Shown here one piece after another: positions 7,688-16,621 of a stretch of 64,000 bases of DNA (positions are counted from its first letter, which is position 1; each line of letters opens with the position of its first letter). The notes under the pieces were generated by a model. The model did not search any database, had not been told where the DNA came from, and was given only the letters and a program-made list of their open reading frames with translations. Source of the DNA: Candidatus Bipolaricaulota bacterium (GTDB lineage Bacteria; Bipolaricaulota; Bipolaricaulia; UBA7950; UBA9294). The translations under genes were made by a program, and so were the position numbers. The stretch spans positions 110,325 through 174,324 of the forward strand of contig JANQGM010000020.1 in assembly GCA_028277345.1 (NCBI GenBank), in the 5' to 3' direction.

Positions 7688-8125
7688 GTGGATCAGGGAA
7701 ATCGAAGACTACCTAAGAGAGTAAATGGGGCGATTCATGCCATCGGTCGGCGCAAGGCGGCCACTGCTCGCGTGTACATGTCCGAAGGAAATGGAACGCT
7801 CACGATCAACGGGCGCCCCGCGGAAGAGTACTTCGCTCCTTTCTTGAACGTGGTTGAATATCTTGAGAAAAGCTTGAAGCTGCCGTTCTACACCACTGGG
7901 ACGGTCGGGAAATACGATGTCAAGGCGCGCGTTCGTGGCGGTGGCTACACCGGACAGCTGGAAGCCGTTCAGCTGGGTATCGCACGCGCACTGCTTGGCG
8001 TCACAGAAGAGTACAAGACGCCGCTTCGCCAGGCGGGATTGCTCACGCGAGACGCACGAGAGGTCGAGCGAAAGAAGATCAATCGCCGCAAGGCACGCAA
8101 GAGCGAGCAGTACTCCAAGCGCTAG
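7688..8125 (+). CDS. rpsI: 30S ribosomal protein S9
   Basis: Ribosomal protein S9, small subunit, whose C-terminal tail reaches the P-site. Clear family features are [53 protein letters not shown], and the basic C-terminus [20 protein letters not shown] 7688 is chosen because a GGAGG site lies 12 bases upstream and the promoter is just before it. The product of 145 aa has about 15 extra N-terminal residues over the usual 130. In most bacteria rplM (L13) precedes rpsI; here it does not. Confidence 0.95.
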   Translation: MDQGNRRLPKRVNGAIHAIGRRKAATARVYMSEGNGTLTINGRPAEEYFAPFLNVVEYLEKSLKLPFYTTGTVGKYDVKARVRGGGYTGQLEAVQLGIARALLGVTEEYKTPLRQAGLLTRDAREVERKKINRRKARKSEQYSKR

Positions 8126-8139
8126 CCAACGGAGGATTC

Positions 8140-8355
8140 ATGAAAACGGGAATTCATCCAGAGCTGAAGAAAGCCAAAGTCCATTGCGGTTGCGGACACG
8201 TCTTCGAAACGATGTCAACCGTGGAAGAAATGCGTGTGGATATTTGCTCCAAGTGTCATCCGTTCTATACGGGTGAAGAGCGCTTCGTCGACACCGAAGG
8301 CCGCGTTGAGCGCTTCAATCGCAAGTACGCGCAAGAGGCGAACGCAGACTCGTGA
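8140..8355 (+). CDS. rpmE: 50S ribosomal protein L31 (zinc-binding type)
   Basis: 71-aa L31 of the large subunit. It begins [20 protein letters not shown] and keeps the zinc ligands in CGCG and [10 protein letters not shown], so it is the zinc-type paralog. GGAGG lies upstream of ATG 8140. It follows rpsI by 14 bases, and its stop overlaps the GTG of the DUF1385 gene. Confidence 0.96.
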   Translation: MKTGIHPELKKAKVHCGCGHVFETMSTVEEMRVDICSKCHPFYTGEERFVDTEGRVERFNRKYAQEANADS

Positions 8356-9257
8356 AGCCGGTTATCGGCGGACAAGCTGTTATCGAAGGTGTGATGATGC
8401 AGAACGGCGACCGTATCGCGGTCGCCGTTCGTCGTCAATCGGATGGAGAGATCCTCGTCCGCCCGATTCCCTCACGCCTGCGATTCGTGAAACTCGGCAA
8501 GATCCCTTTCTTGCGCGGGTTGTTTCGCTTGGTCGACATGATGTCGCTTGGCCTACGCGCCCTGAACCTATCGACCCAGCTTGCCTATCCTGAAGACGAG
8601 CAAATGAGCAAAGGCGGAACCTTCATCACGTTCGCCATTGCCATCGCCATTGCGGTCGGCGCCTTCGTCGTACTGCCGCTGTACCTAACGAACACCATTC
8701 CCGGACTCCGGCTGGGGAGCTCGATTGTCTTCAACCTCGTTGAAGGCCTAATCCGGCTGAGCTTCTTCTTCGCTTACCTTCTCGTCATCTCCCGGTTGAA
8801 GGACATCCATCGCGTATTCCAATACCACGGGGCCGAGCACAAGGTCGTTTATGCCTATGAATCCGACGAGGACCTCACGGTCGAGAATGCGCGCCGGCAT
8901 ACGACGCTGCATCCTCGCTGTGGAACCGCCTTTCTGATGACGGTTTTCGTCATTGCCATTCTCATCTTCTCTCTGGCCGGAAACCCCACCTTGTGGGTCA
9001 AGGTCTTGTCGCGACTGCTGCTGCTTCCCGTCGTCGCCGGTGTCTCGTACGAGGCCCTGCGATTCTCGGGACGAAACTACGATCGCTGGTGGGTGCGCGC
9101 CCTGGCTCAACCCGGATTGTGGCTTCAAAAGTTGACGACGGCCGAGCCGGATGATGACATGATCGAAGTCGCCATCGCCTCCATGAAACAGGTTCTCGGA
9201 GTGGATGAATCCCTCAAAGTGGATGCTGAACCCGAGTCCCTCGTCGAACCGACGTAG
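8352..9257 (+). CDS. DUF1385 (YqhQ-like) membrane protein
   Basis: 301-aa integral membrane protein of the DUF1385/YqhQ family. The N-terminus has the signature [20 protein letters not shown]. Four or so hydrophobic segments follow (around residues 95-115, 120-155, 195-215 and 215-235). The conserved H-bearing loop is [20 protein letters not shown], with HPRCGTAFL. The GTG start overlaps the rpmE stop (GTGA). Linkage to rpmE is common in Firmicutes- and Thermotogota-like genomes. Biochemical function is not established. Confidence 0.88.
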   Translation: MKPVIGGQAVIEGVMMQNGDRIAVAVRRQSDGEILVRPIPSRLRFVKLGKIPFLRGLFRLVDMMSLGLRALNLSTQLAYPEDEQMSKGGTFITFAIAIAIAVGAFVVLPLYLTNTIPGLRLGSSIVFNLVEGLIRLSFFFAYLLVISRLKDIHRVFQYHGAEHKVVYAYESDEDLTVENARRHTTLHPRCGTAFLMTVFVIAILIFSLAGNPTLWVKVLSRLLLLPVVAGVSYEALRFSGRNYDRWWVRALAQPGLWLQKLTTAEPDDDMIEVAIASMKQVLGVDESLKVDAEPESLVEPT

Positions 9258-9281
9258 GTAGCTCGCGCGTCGATTCCCCCG

Positions 9282-10307
9282 CTACTCCGCTGTGTTCCCC
9301 AACCCCAATGACGGCTGAGGCCGAAGGGAAAGGGGATGGCTCTCTCCCATCTGCAGATGCCGGAATGCGCCCACCGCAGCAATCATGGCTGCGTTGTCCG
9401 TGCAAAGCGACAGCGGAGGGAACGAGACCTGAATGCCACGCTCGCCGCCTTCTTCGGCGAGGGCACGCCGTAGATGTGAATTGGCGGCGACGCCACCCGT
9501 GATCACCAGCCGCTTTCGATGAAAACGTCGAGCCGCTTCGATGGATTTCTTCGTGAGGATCTCGACCACACTGGCCAGTACGGAGGCCGCAATGTCCTCT
9601 TGGCGTTCGCGCGGATTCTTCTTCAGGTGATAGACCACCGCCGTTTTGAGACCCGAAAAGCTGAAATCGAATCCCGGCGAACCGATCATAGGGCGCGGGA
9701 AGCGGACGGTCTTGGGATCGCCGATCTCAGCAAGGCGGTCGATTTCGGCGCCTGCCGGATAGCCAATCCCCATCATCTTGCCGATCTTGTCCAACGCTTC
9801 ACCTGCTGCATCGTCCACCGTCATCCCCACGAGCTGATATCGCCCATAGACGGGAACATCGATGAGCGAGGTGTGCCCTCCGGAGACCACCAGCGCCATG
9901 AAGGGAGGCTCCGCGTCGGGCTCGCTGATTCGATGGGCGAAGATGTGCCCTTCCAGATGATTGACGCCGATGAAGGGAACGTCCAGGCCTCTGGCCAGGC
10001 CCTTGCCGTGCGTTAATCCGACGAGCAAGGGTCCGACCAACCCGGGGCCATAGGTCGCCGCGATCAGCGAAATCTCGGATAGCGGAACACCGATCGAAGC
10101 GCACGTTTCAGCCACGAGATAGGGCAGCTTGACGACATGATTGCGAGAGGCCACTTCGGGAACGACGCCCCCGTACGTCGCATGCAGGTCGACTTGGGAG
10201 TACACGGAATTGGCCAACAGCTCGGCTTCCCCACGCAGCACGGCGACCGATGTTTCATCGCACGAGGTTTCGATGCCCAGCGTTAAGAAAGTGTCGGATG
10301 CGCTCAT
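9282..10307 (-). CDS. tsaD: tRNA N6-threonylcarbamoyltransferase TsaD
   Basis: 341-aa TsaD (Gcp/Kae1 family), which transfers threonylcarbamoyl to A37 of ANN-decoding tRNAs. The N-terminus LGIETSCDETSVAVL and the metal-binding HxxxH in VNHLEGHIFAH are both visible. So are ATP-site segments VSGGHTSLIDV, FSFSGLKTAV and ITGGVAANSHLRRAL. Length is normal. ATG 10307 overlaps the hpt stop (ATGA), so it is the second gene of a two-gene operon convergent with DUF1385. Confidence 0.96.
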   Translation of the reverse strand: MSASDTFLTLGIETSCDETSVAVLRGEAELLANSVYSQVDLHATYGGVVPEVASRNHVVKLPYLVAETCASIGVPLSEISLIAATYGPGLVGPLLVGLTHGKGLARGLDVPFIGVNHLEGHIFAHRISEPDAEPPFMALVVSGGHTSLIDVPVYGRYQLVGMTVDDAAGEALDKIGKMMGIGYPAGAEIDRLAEIGDPKTVRFPRPMIGSPGFDFSFSGLKTAVVYHLKKNPRERQEDIAASVLASVVEILTKKSIEAARRFHRKRLVITGGVAANSHLRRALAEEGGERGIQVSFPPLSLCTDNAAMIAAVGAFRHLQMGESHPLSLRPQPSLGLGNTAE

Positions 10308-10882
10308 TGGATGTACTCCGGTTTCAACACGCCGATATAGGGGAGGTTGCGATACAGTTCCGCGTAGTCCATGCCATAGCCAACGATGAACTCATCCTGT
10401 TCGAGTGCGAATCCCGCGTAGTCGATCTCGGTTTCAACTTCGCGCCGCGCCACCTTGTCCACCAAAGTGCACACGCGAAACGATGCCGGCTTGCGTGCCG
10501 CGAAACTGCGGCGCAGGTATTCGATCGTATATCCGGTGTCGATAATGTCTTCGACCAACAGAACGTCGCGGCCTTCAAGCGGCTCTTCAAGATCCTTGAC
10601 GAGCCGGACGGCTCCGGGCGCCGTTCCATTGCCATAGGAGGACACGCTGATCAAGTCGTATTCCACGGGAATCGGCATTTGACGGGAGAGATCCGTCAAG
10701 AAAACAAGGGCGCCTCGCATGACGCCGACCAAGAGCAACGGACGGCTCTCGGGATCCGCGCTCAATCCCTTCTCAGCATAGTCGCTCGTGATCTGCTGCG
10801 CCATGGCGGCCACACGATCGCGGATGGCATCCTCGGGATACAAGATCTTCGACATTCGCTGTTCAAATCCAATCAAGCCCAT
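10304..10882 (-). CDS. hpt: Hypoxanthine phosphoribosyltransferase
   Basis: 192-aa type I phosphoribosyltransferase that salvages hypoxanthine or guanine to the nucleotide. The PRPP motif VLLVEDIIDTGYTIEYL is complete. VGVMRGALVFLTDLSRQM and a PP-loop, VSSYGNG, are also present. The C-terminal VDYAELYRNLPYIGVLKPE-like segment (here MDYAELYRNLPYIGVLKPE) is typical of bacterial Hpt. GGAGG precedes ATG 10882. It is first in the operon with tsaD. Confidence 0.94.
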   Translation of the reverse strand: MGLIGFEQRMSKILYPEDAIRDRVAAMAQQITSDYAEKGLSADPESRPLLLVGVMRGALVFLTDLSRQMPIPVEYDLISVSSYGNGTAPGAVRLVKDLEEPLEGRDVLLVEDIIDTGYTIEYLRRSFAARKPASFRVCTLVDKVARREVETEIDYAGFALEQDEFIVGYGMDYAELYRNLPYIGVLKPEYIQ

Positions 10883-11082
10883 GGTTCCTCCGGATTGTGG
10901 GTGCTGCCGCGTGAAATCTGCCCGGCCCCGCTACGTTACAGCAATCGGCCGCCTCGGCAAAATCACGAACCCGTCTTGCCGCCTCCATGAAGCAACATGC
11001 CAACCGCCCGGCGGCCGTTGGCACGCCAAGTGTAAGCGAGTGGGAAACCGACCTCAACCGGAAAAGGCGCGGTTCTTACCGG

Positions 11083-13587
11083 CTATACGGCGGTATCCGG
11101 GCGAAGCCGCCGCCGCTGCCGACGCAATCGATTGGCGTTGGTCACGACGTTGATTGACGAGAACGCCATCGCGGCCTCGGCGATCAGCGGATGCAACAGT
11201 CCGAGCATGGCAAAGGGAATCGCGAAGACGTTATAGAAGAAGGCCCAGAACAGGTTCTGTCGAATCTTCCGGAACGTGGCTCGAGACAAGAGAACGGCGC
11301 GCACAACCGCCGACAGATCGCCGGAGACGATCGTTACGTCCGCCGCCTCAATGGCCACATCGGTTCCCGTTCCAACGGCCAGCCCGACATCCGCCGCCTT
11401 CAGCGCTGGAGCGTCGTTGATGCCGTCGCCAACCATTATCACGCGCTTGCCGTCCACTTGCAGTCGCTGGATGGCCGCAAGCTTCTCGCCGGGCCGCACG
11501 TCGGCGATCACGTCATCGATTCCCACACTGGCGGCCACCGCCTCAGCCGTCGTTCGGCTGTCGCCCGTGAGCATGACGGTTCGCAACCCCAGTCCATGAA
11601 GCGTTGAGATGGCATCCTTTGCATTCGCCTTCACACGGTCGGCGATCGCGATCAAGCCGACCAACCGCCTGTCAATGGCCACGCCAACGACGGTTTTCGC
11701 TTGAGCGGACAACTGCTCCCAATCCGCCAGAAAACCATCCGTTGAGACTCCCGACTCCTCAAACCATGCCGAGGTTCCTGCGAGAACGTTCTTCTCCTCG
11801 ACGCGGCCGCGCACCCCTTTCCCCGGAAGCGCCTCGAAGCCTTCGACCGCCGCGTAGGAGAGTTCACGCGAGAGACCTTCATCCACAATTGCCGATCCGA
11901 TGGGATGTTCGGATCCGGATTCCAGGCTTCCCGCGATTCTGAGAAGTTCATCCTCCGACTGGCCACCCGAGATGCGGATATCGGTCACTCCCGGTTTCCC
12001 TTCGGTAAGGGTACCCGTTTTGTCGAAGACGATCGTTTTCGCTTCGCGGATCGTCTGAATCGCTTCTCCGGATCGGTAGAGAATACCAAGCTCGCTTCCC
12101 ACCCCCGTTCCCACCATCAGAGCGGTCGGGGTTGCCAGGCCAAGTGCACACGGACAGGCGATAACAAGCACGGCAATCGCCGCGTAGAGCGCTCGTGACA
12201 GCGGGCTCAACCCCTCTGTGATCCAAGGAAGGTAGCGGTCCGCCCAGTTGAAGACGTCGCCCAAAGGTCCGGGAGCAAGCATCCAAGCCACGAAAGTAAG
12301 CGCGGCAAGCCCCAAAATGATGGGCACGAAGACTCGCGTCACACGATCCGCAAAGGCTTGGATCGGCACCTTCGTCATCTGAACGTTCTCCATCATTCGA
12401 ACGATCTGCGAGAGAAACGTGCTTTCTCCGATCTCTGTCGCACGCACGTGCAGCAAGCCGCGCCCGTTAATCGTCGCTCCGATCACCTCATCATCAACCG
12501 TTCGAAGCACAGGGACGGATTCGCCCGTCACTAGAGACTCATCGACGTAGCTTTCGCCGCTGACGACGAGGCCATCCGTCGGAATCTTTTCTCCCGGACG
12601 CACAACCATGACATCGCCAACGGCAAGCTGCTGGACCGGGATCTCGACTTCGCGCGACGCACGGAGAACACGCGCTGTCTTGGCGCCCAGCGTCAGCAAT
12701 CGATGAATCGCACGCGATGCGCGCCCCTTGGCCGTCGCTTCAATCCACCGCCCTGTCAGATGGATGGCCAAAATCATGGCTGAGACCCCAGCATAGTTGA
12801 AGATCGCCGGCAGCCAACCGACGATCCCAAGCACAGCGAGAATCCCGGTGACAAAGGAAACCGAGACACCAAGAGCGATGAGGGTATCCATGTTCGGCGA
12901 TCGATGGACCAAAGCACGGAACCCGATCTGCAACGTTTCCCCTCCAACCAGAACCAAGGGGAAGGCGGCCAAACCTGTCATGACGAGGTGGAATCCAAGC
13001 ACGGATGGCCACATGAGATCAAAGAACATCTCAGGGATCATCCATCCCATAATGGGAAGCGCGAAGGCCCACGCCCAACGCATCTTCCTCGCCGCTTCGC
13101 GAAGGTGCGCTTCATCACGTTTCACCACATCGCTCCCGCTCGGCTCTCGGCTCGTTTCCTCAACCGACTGCGCGCCGAATCCCGCCGCTTCGACAGCCGC
13201 GATCAGATCGGCCGTCTCGACGGCGTTGCTTAGCACCACGTGAGCGCGATTCATGGGAAGGTTGACGGTAGCCGACTCAACGCCGTGAACCTCCGATAAG
13301 GCGCGCTCGACCGACTGCGCGCAACCTGCACAGGTCATGCCGGTGATCGTCAGTTGCACGCGCCGTGTCGACGTTGGAGCCGATGCTTCGAACCCAGCGG
13401 CGTGAACGGCCTCGGCGAGCGCCTCGATCGTCGTGGTCCCGTCGTGATCGACAACCGCCACCTCACCCAGGAGATTGACGCTGGCCGACTGCACGCCATC
13501 CACACCCTTCAACGCGCGCTCAACCGATTGAGCGCACGAGGCGCAGTGCATGCCCTCAATTCGCAACTCCTCATGATGTGAACTCAT
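11083..13587 (-). CDS. copA: Copper-exporting P1B-type ATPase CopA
   Basis: About 834-aa heavy-metal ATPase of the inner membrane. Two N-terminal HMA domains carry [10 protein letters not shown] and [10 protein letters not shown]. Membrane helices follow, then the actuator TGES, the metal-site [16 protein letters not shown], the phosphorylation site DKTGTLTEG, and the hinge [19 protein letters not shown] and two CxxC domains indicate Cu(I) export. ATG 13587 is preferred over GTG 13593, which lies against the GGAGGA site. An 18-bp palindrome (13623-13640) just upstream is a likely operator for a copper-sensing repressor, which is not encoded in the window. Confidence 0.95.
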   Translation of the reverse strand: MSSHHEELRIEGMHCASCAQSVERALKGVDGVQSASVNLLGEVAVVDHDGTTTIEALAEAVHAAGFEASAPTSTRRVQLTITGMTCAGCAQSVERALSEVHGVESATVNLPMNRAHVVLSNAVETADLIAAVEAAGFGAQSVEETSREPSGSDVVKRDEAHLREAARKMRWAWAFALPIMGWMIPEMFFDLMWPSVLGFHLVMTGLAAFPLVLVGGETLQIGFRALVHRSPNMDTLIALGVSVSFVTGILAVLGIVGWLPAIFNYAGVSAMILAIHLTGRWIEATAKGRASRAIHRLLTLGAKTARVLRASREVEIPVQQLAVGDVMVVRPGEKIPTDGLVVSGESYVDESLVTGESVPVLRTVDDEVIGATINGRGLLHVRATEIGESTFLSQIVRMMENVQMTKVPIQAFADRVTRVFVPIILGLAALTFVAWMLAPGPLGDVFNWADRYLPWITEGLSPLSRALYAAIAVLVIACPCALGLATPTALMVGTGVGSELGILYRSGEAIQTIREAKTIVFDKTGTLTEGKPGVTDIRISGGQSEDELLRIAGSLESGSEHPIGSAIVDEGLSRELSYAAVEGFEALPGKGVRGRVEEKNVLAGTSAWFEESGVSTDGFLADWEQLSAQAKTVVGVAIDRRLVGLIAIADRVKANAKDAISTLHGLGLRTVMLTGDSRTTAEAVAASVGIDDVIADVRPGEKLAAIQRLQVDGKRVIMVGDGINDAPALKAADVGLAVGTGTDVAIEAADVTIVSGDLSAVVRAVLLSRATFRKIRQNLFWAFFYNVFAIPFAMLGLLHPLIAEAAMAFSSINVVTNANRLRRQRRRLRPDTAV

Positions 13588-13622
13588 AAACACTCCTCCG
13601 CCCTCGCCAGATGCCTGCCGAT

Positions 13623-13640
13623 GTTAAACTGGAGTTTAAC
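13623..13640 (-). promoter_or_regulatory. Palindromic operator upstream of copA
   Basis: GTTAAACT-GG-AGTTTAAC, 8-bp perfect arms, 36 bp before the copA ATG. A third half-site-like CAGTTTAG lies next to it (13644-13651). The position fits a metal- or redox-sensing repressor site. It does not match CueR or CopY boxes that I know. Confidence 0.55.
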
Positions 13641-13780
13641 GTACAGTTTAGAGGATCTCTTGTTAGGACTGTGAAGGAGGGGCAAAGAAGAAGCGGGACC
13701 ATGCACCCGGCTTGACCCCGCTCTTCCGAAAAACGCGCCTCCGGCGGATTGCACCACAGGAGTATTCTACAGGATTTTGA

Positions 13781-13870
13781 CTAGCAATGTCCTCCACACC
13801 ACCAGCCTGAAAACGAAAAGATCCAGAACGCCCAAAAGAACGATACAAGTAGCCAACCTGTAATACACAT
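13781..13870 (-). CDS. 29-aa Trp/Cys-rich membrane peptide
   Basis: Tiny ORF starting MCITGWLLVSFFWAFWIFSF and ending with CGGHC. A single, very hydrophobic segment fills residues 5-20. The tail SGWWCGGHC places two Cys and a His at the membrane edge. A strong GGAGG ribosome site lies eight bases before ATG 13870, which makes this start far better than a longer 88-codon reading overlapping the DUF362 gene. It lies between DUF362 and copA on the same strand. No family is recognised; metal binding is only suggested by the tail and by copA. Confidence 0.5.
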   Translation of the reverse strand: MCITGWLLVSFFWAFWIFSFSGWWCGGHC

Positions 13871-13953
13871 CACACCCACCTCCGAACGATGTACCCCCGA
13901 GGTGAGCTTTGGTTTCAATTTCGCGGGAGTTGGAACGCATTGGGCATTCCTGC

Positions 13954-15123
13954 CTATCGCCGATGAATTACGCGTCCCAACAACGGCGTCGAAACATCGA
14001 TCGCGCCTTCCGGACACAGCTCCTGGCAGCAATAGCAGCGAATGCAACGATCGTAATCGTGCACCGGCGGATGCTCTCGCCCTGAGCCTCGAAACTCAAC
14101 GGCCTTGGGCGCGACGGGACAAACGGAAACACACGTCCCACACATCGTGCATTTCGAATGAATCACGTAGGGTTTGGGGACGACGAATCGACGTGCCAGC
14201 CGACTGGGCCGCCCCGGTTCTTCGGTGGTAGGCAGCGGATTGCGGTTGACCTCAAACGACGATTGAACCAGCGGCTCGATCGGATCTCCAATGAGCTCGA
14301 ACCCGTCTCCACACCCGAGGCCATACTCGATCCCGTAGTGAATGGGAAGCACCAGCGAGGGATCAAGACTGACCAAGCGACATACCGTCGCATCGAGCGC
14401 CACCGCATCGCTGGAGAACAGCAACACATTCATGGGGCGAGGGGTTCCGTTCTGCGGACCGTTCCCCTCCATCGCAACGATCCCATCCATGATGTAAAGG
14501 CGCGGTTTCAGGAAACGGTTGAGGTCGACCAGCATTTGTGAGAACAGCCGCGCCATCGGCAATCTCGCATGAAACTCCGCTTTCAGCGGACCGGGCACGC
14601 ACCCGAACTGATTCTTGATGGCGCCGGTCAGCCGTGTGAGCCCATGAGACTTCATTTTGGGGAGAGAAACGATGCCATCGGCGCTCAGCACGCCACGCGC
14701 GATCGTGAACTGCTTGTTCTGTATGCCTTCGGGAAACAAGACCGCCTCACCATTGACGAAATCCACCAACTCAAGCGAAAGCGCGTTGGCGATCTCGTGC
14801 AGACCGGCGCGCTGGGCCGCTGTGTGCGGCTTGCCAAAACCGGGCGAATCGCCATACGACACCACGGCTCCCGCGCTCAAGAATTCCGATGCCACGGCCG
14901 AAAACACGGATGGATGTGTGGTCACCGCGCGCTCGGGCGCCCGGCCGGTGAGCAGGTTTGGCTTCAACAGGATGTGCTCGCCTGGCGCCACGAATCGCGA
15001 CAACCCGCCGATCAGTTCAATACCGCGTTGGACCGCCTCTCGAACAGCATCCGCATCGTAGGAGTCACAACGTACAAGCGCGACCGTCGATGTTCTGGCG
15101 TTTGGCAAGTCGCGTACTGTCAT
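13954..15123 (-). CDS. DUF362 protein with C-terminal 2[4Fe-4S] ferredoxin domain
   Basis: 389-aa protein with an N-terminal DUF362 domain (roughly residues 15-300; HILLKPNLLTGRAPERAVTT, then LPKMKSHGLTRLTGAIKNQF). It has a C-terminal ferredoxin domain with two cluster motifs, CTMCGTCVSVCPVAPKAVEF and CIRCYCCQELCPEGAIDV. No signal peptide, so cytoplasmic. Members are presumed iron-sulfur proteins in electron transfer; the partner is unknown. A GGGAGG site precedes ATG 15123. It diverges from the molybdenum-hydroxylase operon, whose promoter is about 70 bp away, so a link as electron carrier is possible but unproven. Confidence 0.9.
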   Translation of the reverse strand: MTVRDLPNARTSTVALVRCDSYDADAVREAVQRGIELIGGLSRFVAPGEHILLKPNLLTGRAPERAVTTHPSVFSAVASEFLSAGAVVSYGDSPGFGKPHTAAQRAGLHEIANALSLELVDFVNGEAVLFPEGIQNKQFTIARGVLSADGIVSLPKMKSHGLTRLTGAIKNQFGCVPGPLKAEFHARLPMARLFSQMLVDLNRFLKPRLYIMDGIVAMEGNGPQNGTPRPMNVLLFSSDAVALDATVCRLVSLDPSLVLPIHYGIEYGLGCGDGFELIGDPIEPLVQSSFEVNRNPLPTTEEPGRPSRLARRFVVPKPYVIHSKCTMCGTCVSVCPVAPKAVEFRGSGREHPPVHDYDRCIRCYCCQELCPEGAIDVSTPLLGRVIHRR

Positions 15124-15189
15124 CGTGCCTCCCTCCTCAGTGTAGCTGAGAACGCCGGACGAAGGAACACCCGGAACCTGTCAAACCAC

Positions 15190-15218
15190 TTGGCAGATCC
15201 CGCTTCCTGCCTTAAGAT
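15190..15218 (+). promoter_or_regulatory. Promoter of the molybdenum hydroxylase/fdrA operon
   Basis: TTGGCA (15190-15195), 17-base spacer, TAAGAT (15213-15218). A transcript would start near 15226, about 65 nt before the first gene. The imperfect repeat AAGGCC...GGCCTT (15236-15264) in the leader could form a hairpin. Confidence 0.55.
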
Positions 15219-15290
15219 GGGGCGAACAAGGTCGGAAGGCCTGTTTTGCTTTTCTGGCCTTGTACCGCAACCGTTCAGAGAGGATTCATC

Positions 15291-16139
15291 GTGCTTGGGA
15301 ATTTCGAGTACACAAGAATTCGATCGATCGACGAAGGCTGCCGCGCCTTAGCCGACGCCAAAGAAGCGGGCGCCGTACTGGCCGGGGGAACCGATCTGCT
15401 CGTTGAGATCCGAAACGGGCTCAAATCTCCGAAACTCCTCGTTGACTGCAAAGCACTGGACGATTTGCACGTGCTTGACACGTCACCCGAGAAGACCACG
15501 ATAGGCGCCTCCGTGACGTTGAACCGGCTCATTGAGAACCGCACGTTCCGCGGACACTATCCCGCGCTGGCGGACGCCTTGGAATCGATCGGAACGTATC
15601 AACTGCGCAATCGCGCCACCGTCTCCGGCAATATCTGCAACGGATCGCCGGCAGCGGATTCCGCTCCCGTCCTGCTCGTGTTGGATGCGACCGTTCACGT
15701 TCATGGCGTCGGCGGGCCTCGCGTCATTCCGATCGCCGATTTCTTCGCCGGAGTGAAGCGCACGGCGCTTAATCCGGATGAGATCGTCACGTCGATCACG
15801 CTTCCAGTCAACGCGGGTAGGCGAACGTCGTTCCTCAAGCAGCAACGCATCAAGGGACACGACCTCGCCGTGGTCAATGCAGCCGGCGCCTACGATCCCG
15901 AGACGAGGGAAGTGCGTCTTGCGATCGGAAGCTGTGCGCCAACGCCTGTTCTTCTCGATCCCATTCCAATGGACGTTTCCGATCTCGCGGCATCCATCAA
16001 TCACGCGGTTTCGTTGGTTCAGCGCTCGGTTTCCCCGATCAGCGATGTCCGTGCGTCCGCCGGGTACCGGAACGCCGTTCTTCCAGTGCTGGTGACGCGC
16101 ATTCTGCGCGAACTTCTGGACCCAGGAGGTGAGGCATGA
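15291..16139 (+). CDS. Xanthine dehydrogenase-family FAD-binding subunit
   Basis: 282-aa medium (FAD) subunit of a molybdenum hydroxylase. The FAD motifs are VLAGGTDLLVEIRNG near the N-terminus and IGTYQLRNRATVSGNICNGS with SPAADSAPVLL in the middle. A CO-dehydrogenase flavoprotein C-terminal domain follows. GTG 15291 is chosen, with GAGAGG just upstream; the longer reading from 15246 lacks a site. It passes electrons from the 2Fe-2S subunit to an acceptor. Its stop overlaps the next start (ATGA). Confidence 0.92.
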   Translation: MLGNFEYTRIRSIDEGCRALADAKEAGAVLAGGTDLLVEIRNGLKSPKLLVDCKALDDLHVLDTSPEKTTIGASVTLNRLIENRTFRGHYPALADALESIGTYQLRNRATVSGNICNGSPAADSAPVLLVLDATVHVHGVGGPRVIPIADFFAGVKRTALNPDEIVTSITLPVNAGRRTSFLKQQRIKGHDLAVVNAAGAYDPETREVRLAIGSCAPTPVLLDPIPMDVSDLAASINHAVSLVQRSVSPISDVRASAGYRNAVLPVLVTRILRELLDPGGEA

Positions 16140-16621
16140 CCCATGATATCGTCTTCACAGTCAACGGCAATCCCGAACGCGCCAGCGTCCCGGCGACGAT
16201 GACGCTTCTGGACCTATTGCGGGACCGGCTCGCCCTCACCGGGACCAAGGAAGGGTGCGGAATCGGCGAGTGCGGCGCCTGTACCGTGCTTCTCAATGGA
16301 AAACCGATCACCGCGTGCTTGATGCTGGCCGTTGAAGCGGACGGACAAGCCATTGAAACGATCGAAGGCGAAGCTGTCGGCGGCGAACTTTCAGTGCTAC
16401 AGCAATCCTTCATCGATGCGGGGGCGACGCAGTGTGGGTTCTGTACGCCAGGCATGATCATGTCCGCCCATGGCCTCCTGCTAAGATCTCCATCTCCATC
16501 GCATGACGAAATCGTGGAAGCCATTGCCGGTAACCTGTGCCGATGCACCGGCTATGAAGCGATTATCGCGGCCATTCGCCTCGCCGCCGATCGCCTGGGA
16601 GGTGAACCTCATGACGCGTGA
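16136..16621 (+). CDS. Xanthine dehydrogenase-family 2Fe-2S subunit
   Basis: 161-aa small subunit with two [2Fe-2S] domains. The N-terminal plant-type cluster is GCGIGECGACTVLLNGKPITAC, seen here as CGIGECGAC plus a later Cys. The C-terminal cluster is CGFCTPGMIMSAHGLL and NLCRCTGYEAI. It relays electrons from the Mo site to the FAD subunit. ATG 16136 overlaps the previous stop. The end overlaps the large subunit's start by 11 bases. Confidence 0.95.
   Translation: MTHDIVFTVNGNPERASVPATMTLLDLLRDRLALTGTKEGCGIGECGACTVLLNGKPITACLMLAVEADGQAIETIEGEAVGGELSVLQQSFIDAGATQCGFCTPGMIMSAHGLLLRSPSPSHDEIVEAIAGNLCRCTGYEAIIAAIRLAADRLGGEPHDA

Noticed and set aside
13781..14047. 88-aa version of the small peptide ORF
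   Set aside because: It overlaps the DUF362 coding end and has no ribosome site; the GGAGG is directly before ATG 13870.
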